Shown here: piece by piece, positions 22,401-25,618 of the stretch
Numbering within the stretch: position 1 is the first letter of the stretch
Layout of the letters: the number at the start of each line of letters is the position of its first letter
DNA from: Chara braunii
Lineage: Eukaryota > Streptophyta > Charophyceae > Charales > Characeae
Length of the DNA stretch: 25,618 nt
NCBI GenBank assembly: GCA_003427395.1
Contig: BFEA01000721.1
Location: 177,204 to 202,821, forward strand
Reading direction: 5' to 3'
Translations under genes and position numbers: made by a program
Notes under the pieces: model-generated
What the model saw: only the letters and a program-made list of their open reading frames with translations
Told to the model about the DNA's origin: nothing
Database searches by the model: none

Positions 22401-25400
22401 CTCTGACGCGATTACGGTCAGGTTTGTGCAGGTCTGGCTGTAATTGCTGTCAGATGCATTTCGGAAAGTGCTAGTGTGAGTATGCCCTCAGCTTCCTTGA
22501 TACAAGTTCCTATAAGAAGCTTGGAGATGAGTCAATGTAAGAAAAAGCCATGTGCTGGGCATGATTCCGTTTGGACTAGCGAGAATTCTTTTCTGTTGGG
22601 GTGTGTTCTCCGGAACGTTTGTATTAACGCTTAGTCGGTCATACGTAAGCTGATTGGTAAAGATTCTTGCAGTGAATGAATGAATGTTACTGGAGTATGA
22701 AATGCGGTCAGTAGTTGGGTTTGAGGCTGGGCCAACCACAACTGTTGAAATGCAGACCTGTGATCGCATTCCAATGGAAACAGATGAGTCAATTTAACTC
22801 TGAATTTACCTGGGGCCGGTCAGTCCAAACTTCCAAAGATGATATGACAAGCCTCTTAACCTTTTTTTTTTTCTTGCTTTTTTTTTTTTTTTTTTTTTTT
22901 TGAAAAGGCTGCATTTCAGTTCCCACCTATAAGCTGACCAATAGTTTGGGTAAAGGTCAGTCTTCTACGGCTGGCTATTGGGCGTATAGATGCAGATTAG
23001 ATGGAACTGCTCTTCTTTCCGTTCTAGGTCCATGTAGCACAATATACCTTCAGACTCTCCTCAGAGTTATCTGCTGAAGACCATATTCACACTAACACTT
23101 TTTCTACTAAGCTCTGGACATGATTGCGGTCACATTCATCCAGGTCTGGCCGTAGTTGCGGCCAGAATCTGTCAGATACATGCACGAACGTGCTAGTGTG
23201 AGTATGCCCTAAGACCGTGTTACCTCACCAGCTGTATAGAAACTATTTGGGGTGGGGGTGGCCATTCCCTCCCTTACGAATCTTTCGTTTGCCCAAACTT
23301 AATTGTCAATTGCTCCTAATTTCCTTTTTGACTAAAAGTGCTAGTATGAGCATGCCCTCAAATGGATACAATAAAGTCTGGGGCTATGGCATAAGACAAC
23401 AACAAAAAAAAAAAACTGAACACAATCTATTGTATATGCAGTATTATGCACACAAATCTCAGAAACCCATAGACAAAGCTCATACGAACAGTGTTTTCTC
23501 GGTAAATTTTCAAGACTCTTCTGACTGGAATTTGCCGTTGCTGTACCAACCGCCCTAGCTCAGTTGGTACACTCATGAACTGGTGAAATACAGACAGTTC
23601 GAATCCCAATCAATTCAGAATTTCAGATTGAGTAAATAAATCTGAATTTACATGGGGCCAGTCAGTTTGATCTCTGACGATGATATCTTGAGGCCGTCAC
23701 CCTTTTCAAAAAACAAATCAAAAAGAAGGAATCTGCTACGGTTGCAGTTGCTGTCATTGCGCCTATCAAACCTTTGTTCACGGTGCTTCATTGTTCTCTT
23801 TTCTGTTTTTCTTTTTTTTTCCTTTTTTTGGGTGAAACGGGTGTAGCCCCTAACTTTGCGATATCCAGCAATGGACCAACAGGATTTGAACTCTTAGCTG
23901 ATCTAAGAACAGATACTTGTGTGTACCATTCATTAAATTCGAAAAGAGGTCAGTAGTCATTCATATCTTTTTAACCTCTCCTTTAATTCTCTTGAATTTT
24001 TCCAATAGTTCTCAGATTGATTCTCAGCCGAAGCCGGGTAATGGCCCTGGTATCTCAGATGACTTGTGTAACTCTATATGGGACGCTGGGCCCGGTTCCC
24101 AGCACATGCTGCTCCCCACGAATAGACTGGAGCATTTGTCCTAAAAAAAAAAGAAAAAAAGAAAAAAAAAGAAGCTACCAGCCAGGTTTCATTTGGTCAC
24201 TTAGTCCCCTCGTCACCATGATCAGGCTTTCTGACATGCACGTTGGAATCGTTGTGGTTTTGCAGCCATCAAGGTGGTCACAGGAGGCGAAGCCCTCAGG
24301 GACGCTGGAGGCTTCTGTGCCACTATCCCCTCATTGCCAGTTATCTCCGCCCTTGCAGACTACGAGTCCTGTGAGAGCGGCAGAATTGGATTCAGAGTCT
24401 TTGTCACTATGCCACAGTTCCCTCAAGCACGCTCGTCGGTTTTCATCATCAATGCGAGTGTCGACGGGGAACCTCCTCTTTCCCTTGCCATCCACGAATC
24501 TGGGAACATCTAGATCATTCAATCACCGTTCTTCATTTCAGCATACTTCAGAATGTGGCTCGCCTACTTCGGACTCCCTCTTGCCCTGTGCCTTAGGATC
24601 CCCAGTAGGTTCTCCCCCACCAGTACCTCAACTGCTTAGGACAACAGAGTCCTGGCGTCGCCGAGCAAGATCATTTTCGGTTACAGCATGCTCAGCATTA
24701 CCCCCTGTTCAACAACCACGGCATGCCCAGAATCTTGTCTCTCCGCGTCATGTTTGCAAAAGGGGTTGCTGTGCCATAAGAACTTGTGAAACAAGGGCTC
24801 CAGCTCCAGCAATGACTGCAGCTCGAGCTGAGAAAGCCTCTCTACAAGACGTCTCTGGAAGGGGAAACGAGCGAGGGAGAGCTCCCCCTCAGCCTTCGCC
24901 CAGGTTGCAGCGATCAGCATCCCATATAGTAACATCAAGCACATCTGTGAAGGAAACAGATTGTCACAAGCCCACCAAGAAGGGATCATCAGCATTGCCT
25001 CCTCTCCGATCTGCTTCTTTTGCAGCCTTGAGAGAATCTGCACGTGAAAGGCAGTGCCATGCTGGCTCGGCCACACTGGGAAATGGCAAGCTACCTCAGG
25101 ACAGACGATCTTGTCCAGTTGCTGTCCCACCCTTACCTCGCCCACCATCTCATCCAGCTGTGGCTGCTAAAGGTGGAGGATTGACACGTAAGCAAAGTCA
25201 AACTCCCCAGAATGGTTATCTGCCAACAGTAACACCAAACAGTGTCAGAGGAAATTCAGGCCTTACAAATGCCCACCAGTTGGCAGAAATGGCAGGGCTA
25301 GAGGAGGACGAGTTGTGTATTGTCACGCATGAGGAGACAGGCAAAACGGAAAATGACATCCAAGCAGCAAGTGAGTTGAATAAGCATGATGAGAGGGAGG

Positions 25401-25498
25401 AACAAAAGGAGGCAGTTCGCCAGCAGATTATGGAGTCTTGGGTTACATCCGTTCGAACGATGGCTGAGGAAGGAGGATGGCTAATAGATCACAAGGAG
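4479..25498 (+). CDS. BTB/POZ-BACK protein, BT (BTB-TAZ) family-like; five exons joined, 3' end beyond window
   Basis: Five exons (4479-4859, 9078-9211, 11164-11635, 20701-21447, 24266-25498) join in one frame through GT-AG introns of about 4.2, 2.0, 9.1 and 2.8 kb, giving 989 codons without a stop. Residues about 92-172 form a BTB/POZ fold (DVWDMLAREGLHADLLIQT, HRAVLVANSSVLKSLL, AIKAFIRFLYCGR). About 176-265 form a BACK region (YVIHLLSLAYKYKVTHLKKV, STENVIDVLLCSQL, EKSDGWKVL). The run of BACK helices resembles plant BT1-BT5 proteins, which act as adaptors for CUL3 ubiquitin ligases and as nuclear regulators. In land plants BACK is followed closely by a TAZ zinc finger. Here about 660 low-complexity residues follow, and the last ones (QQIMESWVTSVRTMAEEGG) weakly recall the helix just before TAZ. 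Family from BTB-BACK: fairly sure. TAZ presence: not seen. Start chosen at the first ATG after an in-frame TAA (4458). Confidence 0.78.
4943..5120 (+). mobile_element. tRNA-derived SINE, copy 1
   Basis: The head looks like tRNA: an A-box-like AGCTCAGTGGGTA (4950-4962) and a B-box GAGTTCGAATCC (4997-5008), about 47 bp apart. The body (CTGAATGGCC..., TATCTCTCAAGGCTGTC) aligns loosely with the body of the copy at 23550. Such heads supply the internal RNA polymerase III promoter of SINEs. It ends just before the TA of the split MITE. Confidence 0.65.
5174..6706 (+). pseudogene. LINE ORF2 C-terminal fragment (zinc-binding RT tail)
   Basis: An open frame of about 510 codons that entered from MITE sequence upstream, so its N-terminus is not genuine. 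It carries the post-RT region of a plant L1-type ORF2, with a zf-RVT-like module near 6080-6270: KIRSLQWLIVDAALPVNQWL, then CTICTEG, ED and HCLMLC, the spaced Cys/Cys/His/Cys set. The same module is in the minus-strand LINE (CAICHEGVPEDLLHCLLSC). The endonuclease and catalytic RT domains are absent. The frame is open to its TAA at 6704-6706. Four ambiguous bases (6137, 6138, 6208, 6331) fall inside it. Confidence 0.85.
6913..6927 (+). repeat. Telomere-like TTTAGGG repeats in LINE 3' region (copy 1)
   Basis: AGGGTTTAGGGTTTA, two plant-type telomere units, about 207 bp after the ORF2 stop. The G-rich strand is the LINE sense strand, as in the other two copies (14045-14060 on minus, 19561-19578). 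Confidence 0.9.
7327..9077 (+). other. Rest of intron 1; no gene recognised
   Basis: Between the MITE and exon 2 I see no recognisable coding sequence. It includes a T/C-rich TTC-TCC stretch (about 8215-8305), and two copies of TGGTGGGGACCACCACCA (8383-8400 and 8552-8569), each an imperfect palindrome, 169 bp apart. It ends with the pyrimidine-rich acceptor GATTTTCAG before exon 2. Confidence 0.5.
9078..9211 (+). CDS. BT-like gene exon 2: second half of BTB domain
   Basis: 44 codons plus two bases. It reads VANSSVLKSLLQRLGAGSNK, then TPKIALKGAPSSAIKAFIRF and LYCG, the second helix pair and last strand of a BTB domain; AIKAFIRFLYCGR closely recalls the AV.AFL.FLY.GR signature of plant BT proteins. 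Acceptor TTTTCAG/GTC and donor AAG/GTACAT. The last codon is split AG/G across the intron and restored by exon 3 to Arg. The exon was found by following the BTB pattern and matches both phases. Confidence 0.82.
9381..9530 (-). repeat. A-tailed dispersed repeat with LINE-like 3' hairpin (minus copy)
   Basis: Minus-strand sequence shares GGGACGCTGGGCCC and, further on, a GTTCCCCACAAATAGATCGGAAC hairpin with the plus-strand copy at 24035-24174 (there GCTCC...GGAGC). A T-run at 9381-9390 on the plus strand would be its A-tail after about 70 bp of extra sequence. The boundaries are approximate. Confidence 0.5.
9683..9791. mobile_element. Intact mariner/Stowaway-like MITE
   Basis: A 105-bp element (9685-9789) with 20-bp perfect inverted ends CCGTCTTCACCCGAATAGAA and TTCTATTCGGGTGAAGACGG, flanked by TA on both sides. 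The interior is partly palindromic as well. It has no coding capacity. It is the model for the split copy at 5121-7326. Confidence 0.88.
9840..9973 (+). repeat. 67-bp direct tandem duplication
   Basis: Two adjacent copies (9840-9906, 9907-9973) differ at only a few positions, for example GAAAGGCTC against GAAAAGCTC and CCACTCTC against CCGCTCTC. The high identity indicates a recent duplication in intron 2. Confidence 0.9.
10393..11163 (+). repeat. Diverged tandem copies of the exon 3 acceptor region
   Basis: A unit of about 200 bp recurs at 10393-10605, 10602-10742 and 10985-11190. Each contains TTTCTGTTGACTTTGGG-like, CCAGAAACTGCT, GAGGCTGAGT.GAC.GTGTGGCA and AGGAGCCTCA blocks. The last leads into the real exon 3 acceptor (TTTATATTTGGCAG). 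The first leads into TTTATATTCGGTGGGTGTG and then GACAAGACTGGCATGCCCCAGTA, a decayed copy of the first coding bases of exon 3 (GACAAGGCTGATATGCCCCAGTA). A 52-bp tandem pair (10902-10953, 10954 onward) carries two more such exon-start copies. The region is rearranged intron, not extra functional exons. Confidence 0.8.
10743..10816 (+). repeat. (GT)n microsatellite
   Basis: A GT run with three GC interruptions, placed where the neighbouring repeat unit has only TTGTGTGTTACTCTGTGG, so it probably expanded from that seed and displaced the rest of the second unit. Confidence 0.95.
11164..11635 (+). CDS. BT-like gene exon 3: BACK domain
   Basis: One base completing Arg, then 157 codons. It starts YDKADMPQYVIHLLSLAYKY, continues KVTHLKKVCIQELESGLLST, ENVIDVLLCSQLFQMRNLYR, RCEEFVLSHFSEIEKSDGWK and VLMETDRELAQEL, a helical region that lines up throughout with the BACK segment of plant BT proteins, including the diagnostic (T)ENV.DVL and E.(S/T)(D/E)GW. 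After about residue 100 the exon is Gly/Asp/Gln-rich with no domain. Acceptor TTTGGCAG/G and donor CAG/GTACGA, phase 0. Confidence 0.88.
11636..12268 (+). other. Start of intron 3: homopolymer and CTT tracts, repeat relic
   Basis: Contains a T tract (11698-11711), a (CTT)n run (about 11731-11754), a 25-base T tract (11845-11869) and, at 12005-12070, a piece starting GGGACGCTGGGCCCG followed by an A-rich end. That piece matches the A-tailed repeat at 24035-24174 but lacks its hairpin. No gene recognised. Confidence 0.6.
12269..12428 (+). repeat. (TC)n-(CA)n compound microsatellite with CCCA blocks
   Basis: TC repeats pass into CA repeats with two (CCCA)n blocks, near 12337-12354 and 12397-12418; one ambiguous base at 12355. 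The CA run resumes at 13368 after the hAT-like insertion. Confidence 0.95.
12429..13367. mobile_element. Non-autonomous hAT-like element inside a CA microsatellite
   Basis: The left end CAGAGTTGAGCA (12429) and the right end TGCTCATCTCTG (to 13367) are inverted repeats with one mismatch. Both flanks read ACACACAC, compatible with the 8-bp duplication of hAT transposons, although a CA tract makes that duplication uninformative by itself. The 939-bp interior has runs of CCCACC/GGTGGG type at both ends and no transposase frame; the frames present are not recognisable. hAT assignment is inferred from end sequence and duplication length. Confidence 0.6.
13368..13410 (+). repeat. (CA)n, right half of interrupted microsatellite
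   Basis: CA run directly following the hAT-like right end; it continues the tract that ends at 12428. Confidence 0.9.
14045..14060 (-). repeat. Telomere-like TTTAGGG repeats in LINE 3' region (copy 2)
   Basis: Plus strand AAACCCTAAACCCTAG, so the LINE sense strand reads CTAGGGTTTAGGGTTT. It lies about 60 bp downstream of the end of the ORF2 frame. Confidence 0.9.
14118..18553 (-). pseudogene. LINE ORF2: endonuclease, reverse transcriptase, zinc-binding tail
   Basis: The ATG is at 18553. The endonuclease starts IVSWNVNGM, then ILCLQETHL and MGGDWNATLD, and ends near LDHKF (about 17740). Reverse transcriptase follows: VVTLLYKKGDPIDIRNYRSI, DQTGFIPGRFILDNVMTL, FFDFEKAYDQVNW (first catalytic Asp), QGDPL, and FVDDLT (the F/YxDD site, about 16340). 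The tail has CAICHEGVPEDLLHCLLSC (about 14690-14630). Breaks: TGA after ERK near 18436, TAA at about 17797, stops near 17453 and 17387, a frameshift near 16985, a TGA in front of QGDPL at about 16474 where the family usually has Arg (a CGA to TGA change would explain it), and shifts near 16030, 15500 and 14700. It is an old but still well-preserved element. Confidence 0.88.
18604..19310 (-). pseudogene. LINE ORF1-like protein with coiled-coil segment
   Basis: Lies directly upstream of ORF2 on the same strand; its last frame ends about 50 bp before the ORF2 ATG. From 19310 it starts MQEKTKKEDSLKQN and has a charged helical stretch (LRRKKRIIEAQVALLTTKNK, EFTNKHQSLQNIADG) with heptad-like spacing, suggesting a coiled coil as in many L1 ORF1 proteins. 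At least two frame changes (near 19085 and 18840) join pieces MNICENLIPCRWNIAHKDWE and LVLSDDLEWVPWQVVESSPY. No CCHC knuckle is visible. Role as the RNA-binding ORF1 protein is inferred from position. Confidence 0.55.
19340..19980 (+). mobile_element. 5'-truncated L1-type LINE fragment (copy 3)
   Basis: Its 3' half (about 19735-19945) matches LINE copy 1: CAGATCTGG, CCAGGTCTGAGAGGA, GTCAATCCTCC, GGGGTCCTTCGGCC, TTTTGACTTGCCGGTGGAAT and the hairpin CTCCCCAGAATAGAAGGAG. It ends in an A-rich tail with (TAAAAAAA)-like units (19953-19980). The first part carries the end of a frame (LQRRAVETQDFIDKKRLQIT) ending in the telomere-like array, probably the ORF2 tail of a different subfamily. The 5' end near 19340 is approximate and lies head to head with LINE copy 2. 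Confidence 0.72.
19561..19578 (+). repeat. Telomere-like TTTAGGG repeats in LINE 3' region (copy 3)
   Basis: AGGGTTTAGGGTTTAGGG followed by CCTAGGGTTTT, the longest of the three arrays, again on the LINE sense strand. Confidence 0.92.
19981..20700 (+). other. End of intron 3; no gene recognised
   Basis: Nothing resembling a gene or known repeat is seen apart from a T run (20290-20312). It closes with TTTTTTTTCTTCAATATTTGGCAG, a strong polypyrimidine tract and acceptor for exon 4. Confidence 0.5.
20701..21447 (+). CDS. BT-like gene exon 4: insert region, part 1
   Basis: 249 codons in phase 0 at both ends, no stop. Acceptor TTTGGCAG/GGT, donor ATG/GTATGC. Starts GPCGRLSEAGRCCSPFGKEG. The protein is rich in Glu, Ser, Gly and Met and has no domain I recognise. 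Codons 124-133 encode TSDSLLPCAL, repeated exactly in exon 5. A Ser-rich patch ends it (TGISTSSSLPSLQIPKLI). Assignment to the BTB gene rests on phase match, strand, the clean acceptor and the shared motif with exon 5, not on homology. A separate gene starting at the ATG at 20761 is the alternative. Confidence 0.65.
21481..21577 (-). pseudogene. U6 snRNA pseudogene
   Basis: The minus strand is recognisably U6: CATCC in the 5' part, then CAGAGAAGATTAGCATG, then GAATGACATGCATAAATC (U6: GGATGACACGCATAAATC) and AGAAATGGGTTCAAA. The 5' stem is degenerate (GTCATTCGC where U6 has GTCCCTTCGG), and the ACAGAGA box reads GCAGAGA, so it is not functional. It ends in TAAAAAAAA, consistent with a LINE-made retrocopy. 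It lies 34 bp past the exon 4 donor, antisense to the gene. Confidence 0.85.
21578..22366 (+). other. Intron 4, first part: tandem duplication and repeat relic
   Basis: No gene seen. GCTTCGTCCCTGCATCCATACTGAG (22038) recurs as GCTTCGTCCCTGCTTCCATACTGAG (22111) with the AT-rich sequence between them also repeated, a tandem duplication of about 73 bp. Near 22195-22235 a stretch (GGGGAGCTG...GGGAACC...AGCGTCCC) matches the complement of the A-tailed repeat at 24035-24174. A CTTTTGTCTGAGTCCAT phrase occurs at about 21661 and 21749. Confidence 0.6.
22367..22488. mobile_element. MITE, second family, copy 1
   Basis: 122 bp with inverted ends: AGGGCATACACACACTGCAA on the left and GTGCTAGTGTGAGTATGCCCT on the right, whose complement begins AGGGCATACTCACACTAGCA. 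The interior (TTTTTCTACGAAGCTCTG, GATTACGGTCA, CAGGTCTGGCTGTAATTG) recurs at 23078-23210. No coding capacity. The superfamily cannot be told; the target duplication is not clear. Confidence 0.75.
22783..22905 (+). mobile_element. SINE, copy 2 (5'-truncated)
   Basis: TGAATTTACCTGGGGCCGGTCAGT and GATGATAT..CAAGCCTCTTAACC match the body of the SINE at 23550 (CTGAATTTACATGGGGCCAGTCAGT...GATGATATCTTGAGGCCGTCACCC). The tRNA-like head is missing. It runs into a T-rich stretch (22861-22901), so if T-tailed it may be of the type ending in a polymerase III terminator. Confidence 0.65.
23078..23210. mobile_element. MITE, second family, copy 2 (plus a solo end at 23338-23358)
   Basis: The interior matches copy 1 (CACTTTTTCTACTAAGCTCTGG, GATTGCGGTCA, CAGGTCTGGCCGTAGTTGCGG) and the right end GTGCTAGTGTGAGTATGCCCT is identical. 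The left end is worn (AGACCATATTCACACTAACA). A third right end, GTGCTAGTATGAGCATGCCCT, stands alone at 23338-23358. Confidence 0.7.
23550..23730 (+). mobile_element. tRNA-derived SINE, copy 3 (most complete)
   Basis: The head CCGCCCTAGCTCAGTTGGTA (A-box, 23550-23569) and AGTTCGAATCC (B-box, 23596-23606) are those of a tRNA, about 35 bp apart. It is not a tRNA gene: the acceptor and anticodon arms do not fold, and a non-tRNA body follows. The body is shared with the copies at 4943 and 22783. It ends in an A-rich run near 23709-23727. Confidence 0.78.
23731..24034 (+). other. Intron 4 segment, nothing recognised
   Basis: T-rich stretches (23800-23830) and low-complexity sequence only. No gene, repeat copy or RNA was recognised. 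Confidence 0.4.
24035..24174 (+). mobile_element. A-tailed retroelement fragment with LINE-like 3' hairpin
   Basis: Plus-oriented, ending in a long A-rich tail (24144-24172). It contains GGGACGCTGGGCCCGG (24081-24096) and, just before the tail, GCTCCCCACGAATAGACTGGAGC (24110-24132). That hairpin closely resembles the 3' end of the LINE family here (GCTCCCCAGAATAGAATGGAGC). The rest does not match the LINEs, so it may be a SINE or a second LINE family that uses the same 3' recognition structure. Other copies: minus 9381-9530, minus near 22190-22240, and a hairpin-less piece at 12005-12070. Confidence 0.65.
24266..25498 (+). CDS. BT-like gene exon 5: Ser/Pro/Arg-rich insert, part 2, and start of pre-TAZ helix
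   Basis: 411 codons with no stop, phase 0 at both ends. Acceptor GGTTTTGCAG/CCA, donor GAG/GTAAAT. The protein is Ser/Pro/Arg-rich and lacks a recognised domain for most of its length. R-S-[A/F]-S occurs three times (24668, 24911, 25007), with related RRFS (24434) and RSFN (24512). TSDSLLPCAL at 24566-24595 repeats the exon 4 motif. From about 25290 it becomes acidic (LEEDELCIVTHEE), and the last 20 residues (QQIMESWVTSVRTMAEEGGW) weakly resemble the helix before TAZ in plant BT proteins. No stop precedes the right edge, so the gene continues or this frame is one exon of a longer protein. Homology alone would not place this exon; phase and the shared motif do. Confidence 0.7.
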
Positions 25499-25541
25499 GT
25501 AAATGGCTCCGTCTCCGTCTCCGTCTCCGTCTCCGTCTCCG

Positions 25542-25618
<77 letters not shown>
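25499..25618 (+). repeat. (CTCCGT)n and (CT)n microsatellites at window end
   Basis: After the donor site the sequence holds six CTCCGT hexamers (25507-25542), then CT repeats to the edge. The CT repeat presumably arose from, or seeded, the hexamer. This is the beginning of intron 5. Confidence 0.95.

Noticed and set aside
23550-23620. Functional tRNA gene
   Set aside because: Only the A- and B-boxes are tRNA-like; acceptor and anticodon stems do not pair and the sequence continues into a shared SINE body.
24274-24513. Short ATG-to-stop frame on plus strand (79 codons)
   Set aside because: It overlaps the 411-codon exon 5 frame in a different phase and shows no family resemblance.
24530-24541. 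Possible splice acceptor TTCATTTCAG inside exon 5
   Set aside because: The reading frame is open from the acceptor at 24265 straight through this point and in the same phase as the downstream frame, so no intron is needed.

Overview
This is nuclear DNA from a large, repeat-rich genome of the green (streptophyte) lineage. The main signs are a spliced gene whose BTB and BACK domains look like the plant BT (BTB-BACK-TAZ) family, plant-type TTTAGGG telomere-like motifs, L1-type LINEs, a Ty3/gypsy remnant, tRNA-derived SINEs, MITEs and many microsatellites. Introns of 2-9 kb packed with transposons and a long insert in the BT-like protein would suit a charophyte alga such as Chara. That placement is inference; nothing in the window names the species.

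Layout. 1-80 is an (AG)n tract. 81-2398 is a decayed Ty3/gypsy element on the minus strand (part of the 3' LTR, polypurine tract, integrase, RNase H). Its reverse-transcriptase end is cut off by a LINE 3' fragment (about 2399-2505). 2506-4478 has no recognised gene; it holds a cluster of ACGT-core boxes (2733-2975), short tandem repeats and a T-tract. From 4479 to beyond the right edge runs one plus-strand gene. Five exons can be joined in frame: 4479-4859, 9078-9211, 11164-11635, 20701-21447 and 24266-25498, giving 989 codons with no stop. The first three exons make the BTB and BACK domains. The last two make a roughly 660-residue Ser/Pro/Arg-rich region sitting where plant BT proteins go directly to their TAZ zinc finger. 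A TAZ exon, if there is one, lies past the right edge.

The introns hold the mobile DNA. Intron 1 has a SINE, then a mariner/Stowaway-like MITE split by a 5'-truncated LINE. Intron 2 has an intact copy of that MITE, a 67-bp duplication, and decayed tandem copies of the exon 3 acceptor region. Intron 3 has a hAT-like element inside a (CA)n tract, a nearly complete LINE on the minus strand (ORF1, endonuclease, reverse transcriptase, zinc-binding tail), and a third LINE fragment head to head with it. Intron 4 has a U6 snRNA pseudogene, a second MITE family, two SINE copies and an A-tailed repeat.

Most worth a second look: (a) the 10-residue motif TSDSLLPCAL, present identically in exons 4 and 5 with 9 of 10 codons differing; (b) TTTAGGG telomere-like arrays at the same place in the 3' regions of three LINE copies; (c) a 3'-terminal hairpin shared by the LINEs and a separate A-tailed repeat, with a compensatory base-pair change; (d) the ghost copies of the exon 3 splice acceptor.
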